Assembly (NCBI RefSeq): GCF_003286085.1
Contig: NW_020825294.1
Location: 9,114,001-9,178,000, forward strand
Length of the DNA: 64,000 bases
Direction of reading: 5' to 3'
Source: Drosophila persimilis
Taxonomy: Eukaryota; Arthropoda; Insecta; Diptera; Drosophilidae
Shown here: one piece after another, positions 31,856 to 41,539 of the stretch
Layout of the letters: each line of letters opens with the position of its first letter
Position numbering within the stretch: the stretch's first letter is position 1
Notes under the pieces: generated by a model
Databases searched by the model: none
What the model was told of the DNA's origin: nothing
The model's input: only the letters and a program-made list of their open reading frames with translations
Translations under genes and position numbers: made by a program

Positions 31856-34800
31856 CATTCAACGGCACTTTTGTGCTGCGTACTTTCAGGCATGTAAATG
31901 CGCATACCTTCCCCTCTGCGAGTGTGTGCGGATAACTCTTCGATTAAGAGGCTGGGGGCGGTGGCACGCTCGCCTGCTAACTGTTTGTTTTGTTGCCAAG
32001 GTATTTAAGTCGGTGCAGCTTTCGGAGCGGTTCTGTTTCGCTCCGCTTCGGGGCTTTTAATAGATTTCTGCTAATGACATGCAATTAATTTTGTGGTTTT
32101 TAAACCAGAAGCATAAACGTTGGGGAAAAAACGGACCCACATGCGCATCATCAAAGGATTGGGAGTTCAATCAGTTGGATTCCATTAGCGGGAATTCGAA
32201 CCGAAGTAAATAGGCACACCATAATTGTAAATTTATTGAACTGCCACACATTTTTGTACACAAATAATTTGTGGGTAACCTCTTCTGGGTAAACTCAGGT
32301 TTCTTTTTACTTGTATCATACATGTTCCATATCATTCATTTGCTGATCGTGTGCATTAATTATTGATTTCAATCACGACTCAACCATACCATATCTTATC
32401 CTTCTACGATACTCCAGACACATATTGGCATTCAATCGCATGCATCAAGAAAAAGCCCTGTTCTCTCCCAGGCGATGCAGGAACAGCCAACCCTTTGGCC
32501 TCCGGCCCATCTGCCATCTATCCCGAACTTTTATCTAACAACAAAGGCCGCACATAGAATACACAATGTTGGTCCTTCTGCCGGGAGCAGTGACCCATGG
32601 CCATGGCCATGGCCAAGAGGGAGGTGGCCGTGGTCGTTTCCGACAGTAAAAGGGCCTTGGATGGCAATTAACTTTATAACATTTGCATGGCCCATGTGCA
32701 CCGTGCTCGCACTGTCCGTTGTGGCGGGTAATGCACGCCAGTTGATTAATTGGAAATTGCGGTTAATGGACGGCCAGATCGGAGTCGGCCTGGGAATCGA
32801 CAATGGAGAAGATGACAATGAGCTGGCTAAAAGTTGCTCCGACCAGGAGTGGAGTCTAGACTTTTAATTAGAGCGGCCATCTGAGCCTAGAAGAGTGCAC
32901 CACTCGCACTCGGGGCGTGCTCGCATGAGAAAGTTTTCTGCGGAAACTTTGTCACTTGTTATTGAATTTTTGAATTTCTTCTTTTAGGCCACCCGAAAGT
33001 TGACAGATTTGCAGCGGAAAATTAACAAGTTCCGTGCTGGGAACATATTTCTCTTTTTTCTGCCAAGAAGCTGGGAAATAAACTTCATCCTGCGGCAAAT
33101 CGAGTTGAGAAGTCGACGCAAGTAGAAGTATGCAATGCTAAAAATGTGCTAAAAACTATGTACACGGAAGAGCTGTTGAGTTCCCTGCCTGCCTTTTCGG
33201 CAGCAGCTGTTTCCCGTTTCCCGGAGAGGCCACGGAAACTTAAAAAGTCGTAGACGTCGCCGACAGTCTTGTGCTACGGCATTTTTATGTTCTTATGGGC
33301 AGGGTGGGGTTCAGCTCCTTCAGTTCTGGCCCGGATCGTTCAACAGCCCAGCAACGGTGTTTGTTGGCAAGTTTCACCGATGAGAACTTCCAGTTGTTTG
33401 CGCAGCAGACGCATAACTCTGGGACTATTGCGGTTAACTCCAAGGAGCGGCTCGAGGTGCTTCTGAAATGTTTATGAAATGTATCTAGTTAAGAAAATTT
33501 CAACCAATTCGGCTAGCCTTTAATCACCTTTAGTAACCCTTCGGCACCTTGGACGCTATATAATACTGTGCTCAGATATGGTCCGATCCACCCTGCTCCC
33601 ACAAGATATCTGCCCATTGATACACATATGTCACATGTTCGCAAGCTTCTACATCCTTGGCTGTGAAATTCTATTCGCTGTTTTTAGGGCAATCATCACC
33701 TATTCTGCGGGATAATCAATCGATTTAAATTCCCCGCATGCCCAGGCCGATGGGCAGGACACAGCTGCCGATGTGCCCCGAGCCAATTATCATCTCTGAT
33801 TTGAAAGCCCAGCCATCGGATGAAATTTTTATAAAACACATAAACACCAATTGGTTGGCCCCGAGCCTGGACGGGCGGCCCCAACTGACCCCAATAAATT
33901 CGAGCAGCCCAGAGTTCACATGGGTGGCGACCCTTTCGGGGCCTTAAAGCGCCTGTTGATTTATGCAAAAGGGGATTAGTAGGGTCATCAGAATGGGCCC
34001 ATGCTCAGACTCATACCCCAAAACCACACAACATTGTAAGTATTTTCAAGTTCTTTCCCCAACTCGTAATGTCCTCCAGTCGTTTACATTTTTAAGCCCG
34101 ACTTCGAGCATGTTCTGGGCCGGCACAAAACAAGACAAATGACCTAATTTCGCCAGCAGAAGGGACTGCCGGATAATGCCGAGCCCCCAGCGCCGTGCCG
34201 TAATATATGGCGCACAAATGGTATATTTATATGCGTTTCTTATACAGACGTAAACGCAAACATCCCGGATGGAGGTGCTCGCTGCCATCTACCATAAATC
34301 TATCGACGCATTATTACTCATACGCACAGTGTACTCTGTCTACGGTAATTTATCAAGGCATTATGGTGGCTGCTATTCTGCAAGTCTCTTTTTCCTCGTG
34401 CTTCATCCATAATGGAGGAAGATGAAACCATTCAATAGCCTTAAAGAAATTAGGGAATATTCTAAGACGAAAGTATGTATTTAAATGACGGCTTTAATTG
34501 CCTTCGTTTGTCCGTCCTCATGTAGACCGCACTTGTCCCCGCTGGAACCCATTTGAAACGGAACTACACACCGAACCACTCGAATGGAGCGGAGTATCAA
34601 GAGCCAGGTCCCGGCACTCAACTCTCGTGTGTAGCGTGACTTGGAATTTATGAACTCCATTTCGCATGTACGCCATTGTAAAGATTAATTGCCTCAGCTC
34701 CATATACGCTCCCATTCTCTTTTGGATCCTGCTACCCACGGGGCTTGTTGTTATCATTCAAACGCAGGCCCTGTTGGGAGCTTTTTTGTTGCCCAGTGAC

Positions 34801-35602
34801 AGGGTGAAGGAGCACCAGGCAAAAGCCGCGAAGAGCAATAGAGCACAAGGAATGACATCGACATGCAGTCGAGTTATGGACTCCAGTTATGGCACCAGGC
34901 ACCCCGGGCTTCAACTTTGCTGAAGCGCAAACTTTGATTCGAGGAAAAGCTTGTAGAGCACTCTCAAATCTCATTTATTCGTATCTGGAAACAACAGCTC
35001 CCAGACTGAAAATCAATGCCCGAGTATTTCTCGTACGCATTGCCTACTTTTAGGCGCGTGCCCAGGATGGTTTCATTTACCCCACTTTTGTACTCGCAGA
35101 CTTCGTGAAGTTGACTGAAGTGACTGGGTTGGTAATATTGTTTCTGGCTGCATTACAACCAATTAAGAGTGCCATGGCTTTCATTCAGGACGGCTCGGCC
35201 CACGGATCACCATACTCGTAAGGAGCCACACAGGTCCCTTCCGTTCATTATTCTACTTAAACTTTGATGTGGCTCGTCTGTTTGTTGCTGCTGCGGGTTT
35301 TTACTGTATTTTAATTGGCTTTTTATTGATTCGACTGCGAAATAAATGTACTTCCGGGGCCAGTCGAGAGCGCTCCAAAGGGTTGGGAAAACTCAAGTGC
35401 GGTCTGTGGCGGAAATTATGCCAACTCTTGTTGGTTTATGGAAGTCAATGAACGGGCCTTGCTACGGGTAGAGTAACATAATTTTTCGGTCAAGAAGTTC
35501 CCCCCGATAAGGTCGCCAAGCATTACTCATGGAGATTAGTGGGGTTCAGAATTATGGCATTACGGAATTGGCCATCATTGCAGATTAGATACGGTCTGAG
35601 TG

Positions 35603-35611
35603 TATATAAAA
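35603..35611 (+). promoter_or_regulatory. TATA box of the C-type lectin gene
   Basis: TATATAAAA, 46 bases before the ATG at 35649, leaving a very short leader. Confidence 0.65.
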
Positions 35612-35648
35612 AGCAGCGAAGACCTGGGAACGTAACCACTTGCTTACC

Positions 35649-36250
35649 ATGGCTCATCTTTTGAAGACCTTCCTTTGGCTCTTCGGACTCTTCACTGCCG
35701 CATTGTCGCAGGTCAAGATCGGCTGTCCACATGGATTCACACTTATAGAGGAGAAATGCTACTACGTATCCCTAGAGAAGGTAAACTCCTACTGAAGCCT
35801 ACCATACGGGCATGGAGCTAATACGATACGATCTTTCAGGAGAACTGGTTCAATGCCCATCGCCGGTGCTTCACGCTGAACTCCACTCTGGTCGTCTTCG
35901 ATGATGAAAAGGACATGAAGGTGGTGACAGCCAGCTTGAAGGTCCTGGGCTTGCCCTTCTCCAACGGCTGGACGGACTCCATATGGACGGGCATCACATC
36001 GCTGGGAACCAACGGGCACTTTGTCCTGAGCCACGATGGCGGGCCTTTGGCCTATGCCCAATGGGCTCCAAATCAGCCGAACAATGCCACCGCCCACGAG
36101 TGTGTGGCCTATGCGAACAACAATGGATTCGGATACCACAATACCCAATGCGACTTCCACCAGTTCCCTTTTGTGTGTCAGGCGAAGAAGATTGAGTCGG
36201 AAAGTTATTTGTGCCTGAGGAAGAACCAGTTCGTGGAGATTGAACTGTGA
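35649..36250 (+). CDS. Small secreted C-type lectin
   Basis: Two exons, 35649-35780 and 35840-36250, with a 59-bp intron in phase 0; 180 residues. The signal peptide is residues 1-20 (MAHLLKTFLWLFGLFTAALS). One C-type lectin domain fills the rest, with the expected cysteines: GCPHGF and KCYYV at the start, RRCF at the head of the long loop, then HEC, TQC and FVC. The Ca-binding positions are atypical: QPNN stands where EPN (mannose) or QPD (galactose) is usual, and the WND element before the fifth Cys is YHN. Sugar binding may be weak or altered. The transcript starts from a TATA promoter. Fly lectins of this type are secreted and act in haemolymph recognition or in reproductive secretions; which applies here cannot be told. 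Confidence 0.9.
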
Positions 36251-37621
36251 ATAGAATCTTTTACACGAAGAGTCTCATCAATTTATAGCCATATAGCCGA
36301 TAAGAAACAAAATGTCTCTGATCTTTGGATCTCCCTACAAGATACTGTTCAAGATTAAGACAATCTTTATATCAAACGAAACACCATACTAAATTAGCCT
36401 CATACACGATGTTTGTCAAGCACAGATAAAAGATAAAAGATACCACAGATATGTGGACATTTCGGTCATATGCTGGAGTAGGCCCCGACCCAGGCGAGAG
36501 AAGATATCATAGCTTACTTACTTTTTAGAAATGTATTTATGCATTTATCGAAAGACTCACAAGTTGGGAAAAGTCCCAGCGTGAAGGGGAATATTCCCTG
36601 CGCCGCGAAGGAGTTGCTGGGGAAACAAGCTCATTAAAAGGAAATGTTTTTCCCAGCCAACTTCAAAGTCGACTTTTCAGAAAACTCTCGTTGAATAGAG
36701 AATGCAGAAAAGTTTGCTTAAGCAGGGAAGGAATGGAAGAGCTTCAGCGGAAGGCAAACAATTGTCATGCGAGCACAACGAGGGCACAGATCAAAGTCAG
36801 GCTAACAGATACAAATCTCCCTCTGCTCCTGACAAAGCTTCCTGGGAGTAGAGAACTCATTTGGAAAAATTACAATTACAATCAGAATGAAAGGCCACCA
36901 ACACCTGTGTCAACAGGCCCCACGTCACACGTGTCCAGGGCCGGCAGGGCGCCTCCCCACGGACTAGCGTGCCTCGAAGCTCCGACAATCAATCATGCAG
37001 TCCGATTCTAATCCAAGTGCCAAATGCAGGCTCCACCTTCTGGCCAGCAGGCCCCAAAGGATGGCAAAGTCATTTTGGGCGGAGGCCAACAATTAATAAA
37101 TTGAGCTTAATTAAATAAGAGCCAGCGTTTGCCAGGAGCTGGGACACAAGGGCTCCAAAGGCTCCAAAGGCTGCCACCTTCTGCACGGGCGAATGCAAAT
37201 CATTTTAATGCGTTTAATTAAAAGGAGGAGGCAGCGCACAACTTTTCCTGCCGACTCAAAAGAAAAGCGAAAAGTTGGAAATCATATTTACCCCAACCTC
37301 CTCGGAAACGGCTGCTAATGGAGTAAAGTGAGCACACACATCAGGACCCGTGCAAATTGAGTGCTAATTAAATTAAAAACCAAGTAAAAATAGTTTCACA
37401 AAAGTCAGCCCTCCCTTGTCCCGTCCCGCTCTTGTTTCTCTCCGGAGGATGTATTCCCGACACTCCTCTGCCTCTGCCTCTGCCTCCGCTTCTGCCACTA
37501 CCCCTGCCTCGGTCTTGTTCTACTTCTTTTCGTGTAAATGAGCTCGAACTTGTTGTTCAAATGGTTGATGCGCGTGTGTTCGAGCTACCAAAGCCAAGGG
37601 AGACGAGTCCCAAGTCTGAGA
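36251..37621. other. Intergenic, no gene recognised
   Basis: Spacer between the lectin gene and the Transib-like element. Short frames only; a frame at about 36.69-37.01 kb begins with TTG and has no support. Confidence 0.5.
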
Positions 37622-37626
37622 CGGAG

Positions 37627-37662
37627 CACTATGGTCCGAACGACCACTTTTGTTGGCCAAAA
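37627..37662 (+). repeat. Left terminal inverted repeat
   Basis: 36 bp, perfect reverse complement of 38785-38820; preceded by the target duplication CGGAG. Confidence 0.95.
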
Positions 37663-38149
37663 CCTAATTTTTCAAAGTCAAAACTGAAACCTGGTTTTGA
37701 TCGCTCTGCATTAGAAAAAGATCGACCATTAAATCTGCGTACCAGAAATTTCCATAGATGGCGCCACATTCGCAAAATCAGCTGTCCAACCCAACTGTTT
37801 TTATAGTAAAGCACGTGAAGGGAAAAAGTGGCAAATTAATAACCACTTTAGATATCTCAAAAATTGAAAAACGCCAAGACGTGATTACATTTTTTTGATG
37901 AATCTTGATCTGTCGGGTTCTTACTACGTGTTTTGAGTTTTTAACTGTCTCTAGTAGTTCTGATGTCTTCGTAATTGAAGGTTAAAGTGAGGCCTTCAAC
38001 ATGTGCCAACTTGTAATGAAAACTAATTTTTGAAAAGGTGTACAAAGTGAGTCCTACCTAGTCCCACCCTGAAACCTTTTCTGTGTCGTAGATTAATAAA
38101 TTCTTTTTAAAATGTATATAGTTAGATATGCCACTTTTGACCACAATTC

Positions 38150-38573
38150 TTGGAATTTGCATTAATAGAGCATAACCTCAAATTCGAAAATGCAGATTTG
38201 TTTGCCGAATGGAATTCAGAGAAGGGTAAAATTATCAATTATTTGAAAACGGATCTTAAGGCGACATATCATATGAAATTAATAAAGCTTTTGAAGATAC
38301 CAGCAAGAAAATTTGTTACCGTTTGGCAACATACCGGAACAAATGCCGGTAAAATTCAAAGATGTTTGAACGAAAATATGTGGATTGGCCACAAGCCTTT
38401 TTTTCAATACATTTATCTTTATGTCCAAATATGCTAACTAAGTTCGTAAGGCTGTACAGGACCCAGTCGGAAAGCCGGCACATATCTCACTTAACGAGGC
38501 GTTAACCTTGCTTCTAGACAAGGATTTCGGCAATAATTTACGGAAACCTTTAAACGATTTTATTTTTATTTAA
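38150..38573 (+). pseudogene. Broken open frame inside the Transib-like element
   Basis: Two adjoining plus-strand frames, 38150-38437 (first codon TTG, not ATG) and 38442-38573, read as Lys/Asn/Leu-rich protein. The second contains ISLNEALTLLLDKDFGNN before its stop. Their succession, with a frame change at about 38438, suggests a decayed coding remnant of the parent element. I do not recognise a transposase motif, so the identity is open. Confidence 0.4.
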
Positions 38574-38784
38574 ATCAAAATTTTTTTTAGTCGTGCAACG
38601 CCGTTTTCTTAAATAAAATATGCTTAATACTTTTTTTCACTATAACTAAAAATTTAAATATGCATTATTAAAAAAAGGGGCGTTGCCACACCCATTTTTT
38701 TTCTTAAATCCATTTCTTATTGATTATATATATCCAATACAAAAAACTAAATGAAAAAATCTTGTTCCGTTCGGGAGTTATTAA

Positions 38785-38820
38785 TTTTGGCCAACAAAAG
38801 TGGTCGTTCGGACCATAGTG
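38785..38820 (-). repeat. Right terminal inverted repeat
   Basis: 36 bp, perfect reverse complement of 37627-37662; followed by the target duplication CGGAG. Confidence 0.95.
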
Positions 38821-38825
38821 CGGAG

Positions 38826-40283
38826 CCTGCAAGTACATGTACGAGCGAACACTGCACAAAATTGTACTAATTTTATGAAATCACTAATCAACATGTTGCT
38901 CTTGGCTGGGGAAGGGGACACACTTGGAGACATCATCGTTGTTCTCAGTGAATTTACTTCTTAAGGGGGAAACTGCTCAGCCCAGATACATGACCAACTG
39001 GCAACCGGAAGACCAACGTTCTATCCTCCTATCAGTCTGCAAAGAATCCATCTCCCACCCGATCGCCGGCACACTATCTGCATTAAAGAAGGGGCTAAAG
39101 CTTCACAGAAGAGACTGTTAGAGGAAGCCACTGTGGATTGTGAACTTCTCCTCTTCTGGAAACGGCAATAGGAAGAGTCCTTTGCTCTGAGACACTGCAG
39201 TACACTGCAGACAAATGTACGACTAAAATAATGCACACTGAAATACCAGAAAACTATTTAATCGCACAATTTTCGTGCAGTGTAATTTAAGACATTCAAA
39301 TCCGTAGCGAAGGAAAAACAATTGCAAATTAGATATGCGCATATGTTTGTGCAAATGGCAAACAACTTAAAAACCCAAAACAGGAAAGACAACGCAGAAC
39401 AAGCCCCAACAACAGCACGAGAAGACACATCCTGCTCCAGTTGAGGCCCAGGCTCCGCCACAAGGGCAACCACGGAGCTGAAGTGATTGCAAACAGGATG
39501 AAAATGCAGCGAGCACGAAGAAAGCCAACAAACTGAAACGCTCGACCCGGAGCGGTAGGTGGCAAGGGGCAGCCGGAACGGAACGGAAACGGAAGTGCAA
39601 GGAGCTGCACAAGGCACAGAACCAGCAGTGGTAGGAGCCTCCTCCGTCGCAGTCAAGGAGCAAGCCGGCTAATGCCGACTGGATCTCTCTGGATCTGGAG
39701 CTGCCGGAGTTCCCGGGTGCACGAGTAGACGCAGTAGGAGCATCAGCCGTGGCCTCAAGCGTGCTTGAGATGCAAAGTAAATGCAAAACCACAGCAAATT
39801 ATGTCGAGAGGGGTTGGGAGCTCGGGCTGCTCGGAGCATCGACTGGGCTGGGCTGGGCTGGGCTGGGCAGGGCGGGGCTGGGGTTGGCTCTTCTCCGACA
39901 GAGAAAGAATGGGAGCCCCGCCTGGGAGCCGCTCAAGTGATTTTACCGAGTGGAGTGGCGCCTTGAGCAGGTGTCTGTTTAACCATTATGTTTAGTTGCA
40001 GGCAATTTGTTCTTTGCCGTGTTGCCAAAGTAAACTATTTTTCCGTGCTGCTCCAAGTTCCACTCTGCGGCTTCCGGCTGAACTACACTGTGCTGCAAGT
40101 GATGCGGTCGACTTGTCCATCTGAAAAGGGTGTGCACTGCACGGTAATGCCCAACAGGAGTATTCCGAGAGATTCACACGAGAATAAAGAGTGGGAGCTA
40201 AAGAACGATTCAACTAACGATTGACAAGGTTCGAAATTGCATGCATCGCAGAGGTAAATGAAGTTTCAGGGATCTAGGAGAAC
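38826..40283. other. Intergenic with a G-rich pentamer run
   Basis: No gene recognised. At about 39844-39887 there is a run of GGGCT units (four or more G-triplets spaced by two bases), a canonical quadruplex-forming pattern. Confidence 0.55.
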
Positions 40284-40289
40284 TTTATT
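40284..40289 (-). terminator. Polyadenylation signal of the ERp44-like gene
   Basis: AATAAA on the minus strand, 39 bases after the stop codon. Confidence 0.65.
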
Positions 40290-40327
40290 GAAACATCAAA
40301 TGCAGAAGAGAGGCTATTGCTCACAGC

Positions 40328-41539
40328 TTAGAGCTCGTCGTGGAGCAACGAGTAACGATGCTTGGAGGGACCCAGCTCCTTGAAGGTGGACACAGGCAAT
40401 GAAGGAGCATCCTTGGCATCTTTGGTCTTCTGTTCAATTACCTTAACGTTCACAGCGGTTTGGTTACTGCTGTAATCCTGCATGAACTGCTTGAGTTTGC
40501 CCGGTATGTACATGTCCGAAAATTTGGGGAATGGATACATAAATTTGAGGGAGTCGATGGCTATAATGGGCAGGTCCTTGGCAGACAGGCCCATGTGCTT
40601 CACGGAGTGCTCGAACTTCCAGCCATCGACAGTGACAAAGTTGAACTGTCTCCGTTGATCGGCAAGCTGCATTTCCACAATTGACTTGAAGTCCTTAATG
40701 GACGGCACGTCCTCGGGCAAATGGAAGAGCAGCAGAAGCGGCAGCCTCTCCTCGATCAACTCCTCCACGTTCGCAAAGTTCACCTCCCGCACTAGAGGCA
40801 CGCACTTGTCCAATATCCAGGGCTCTACTTGCCAGGGGTCTGAGAGACTGCCTCCATAGAGTTCATCCTGTCCGTGAGTTCGGGCGATGTCCGGACGGAA
40901 CACCAGAGCGGGAAGTTTTCTGGGGAATTTTTCGTGCTCCAGATAGTCCCCGACGCGCAAATAGAAGTCACAGTCGTTTTTAAAGCGATCCGCCATCATT
41001 TGGTAGATCCCATAGTCCAGACTGTCAGTGTCCGAAATGTAGGCGATGACGGCCCGTCTTTTAGGATCTATCCTGACTAGATCATCCGGATCTTTGAACT
41101 CGAAAATCTTTGAGCGAAGCTGAGACTTTACAAATTTCACAAGGGCCTCGGTGGTCCTCAATCCCCGATACTCCCGGCGTACCGGCTGGCCCCTGTAGAA
41201 CAGACGCAATGTCGGGAACTTCTGTATATCATAGAGATCAGCCAGCGCCGGCTCCTTAACACAATCCACCCGTCCCAGCTGCACTTTGCCAGGCTCTGGA
41301 AACTCCAGCTTCAGCTGTGTGGCAGCGTGCTCGAATATGGGCACCAAGCGCCTGCTGAAGTGGCACCAATCCGCGTAGAAGTTGAGGAACACCACTTCGT
41401 TCGAGAACATTGTGCTGTTGATGTTCGCCTCGGTGATCTGGGTCACATTCGAGAGGCCACCGGGCTTGTCCTCCACCTCGAGAGTTGCCCATAGGAGCTG
41501 CACGAGCATCAGGACAGCAACGAATAATTTCATTTTCAT
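40328..41539 (-). CDS. ERp44-like thioredoxin-fold ER protein, intronless
   Basis: A single open frame of 403 residues with no intron. A signal peptide (about residues 1-20) precedes the first thioredoxin domain. Its active site reads CHFS within FYADWCHFSRRLVP, the single-cysteine CxFS arrangement of ERp44 (usually CRFS) rather than the CGHC of disulfide isomerases. The thioredoxin cis-proline element follows (KFPTLRLFYRG). Two further thioredoxin-like domains span roughly residues 140-350, and the C-terminal tail ends HDEL, an ER retrieval signal. ERp44 retains Ero1 and unassembled secretory proteins by mixed disulfides in the early secretory pathway. There is a choice of two in-frame ATGs (41539, 41533) that hardly changes the protein. 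D. melanogaster has, from memory, two ERp44-like genes (CG9911, CG10029); which one this matches, and whether it arose by retroposition, needs alignment. Confidence 0.88.
   Translation of the reverse strand: MKMKLFVAVLMLVQLLWATLEVEDKPGGLSNVTQITEANINSTMFSNEVVFLNFYADWCHFSRRLVPIFEHAATQLKLEFPEPGKVQLGRVDCVKEPALADLYDIQKFPTLRLFYRGQPVRREYRGLRTTEALVKFVKSQLRSKIFEFKDPDDLVRIDPKRRAVIAYISDTDSLDYGIYQMMADRFKNDCDFYLRVGDYLEHEKFPRKLPALVFRPDIARTHGQDELYGGSLSDPWQVEPWILDKCVPLVREVNFANVEELIEERLPLLLLFHLPEDVPSIKDFKSIVEMQLADQRRQFNFVTVDGWKFEHSVKHMGLSAKDLPIIAIDSLKFMYPFPKFSDMYIPGKLKQFMQDYSSNQTAVNVKVIEQKTKDAKDAPSLPVSTFKELGPSKHRYSLLHDEL

Larger units (their letters stand above)
26223..35590. other. 9.4-kb region with no recognised gene
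   Basis: I see no supported protein-coding exon, tRNA or intact transposon here. Open frames of up to about 217 codons near 27.2-27.9 kb overlap on both strands, lack an ATG at their start or any domain, and coincide with a GC-richer patch. Simple repeats include a CATGTGGC-type minisatellite (28700-28757), a (TATCTG)n tract (about 31825-31855) and a (CCATGG) run (32594-32612). The region may be regulatory DNA or part of a long intron of a gene whose exons are not recognisable. Confidence 0.5.
37627..38820. mobile_element. Transib-like non-autonomous DNA transposon
   Basis: Length 1194 bp. The ends are perfect 36-bp inverted repeats, 37627-37662 and 38785-38820, starting CACTATGGTCCG. They are flanked by an exact 5-bp target duplication CGGAG (37622-37626 and 38821-38825). 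The CACWATGG terminus and 5-bp GC-rich target duplication are characteristic of the Transib superfamily, relatives of the RAG1 recombinase. Inside are only fragments of an open frame on + (about 38150-38437 and 38442-38573, apparently one frameshift apart), too short for a transposase. The identity of both termini indicates a relatively recent insertion. Superfamily assignment rests on the ends; the internal fragments were not matched to any family. Confidence 0.8.

Noticed and set aside
32475..32867. 130-codon frame with Trp-Pro repeats
   Set aside because: The repeat comes from a CCATGG simple-sequence run; no start context or homologue recognised.
37432..37806. 124-codon frame crossing the left end of the transposon
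   Set aside because: It runs from low-complexity flanking DNA across the inverted repeat, so it cannot be an ancestral gene.
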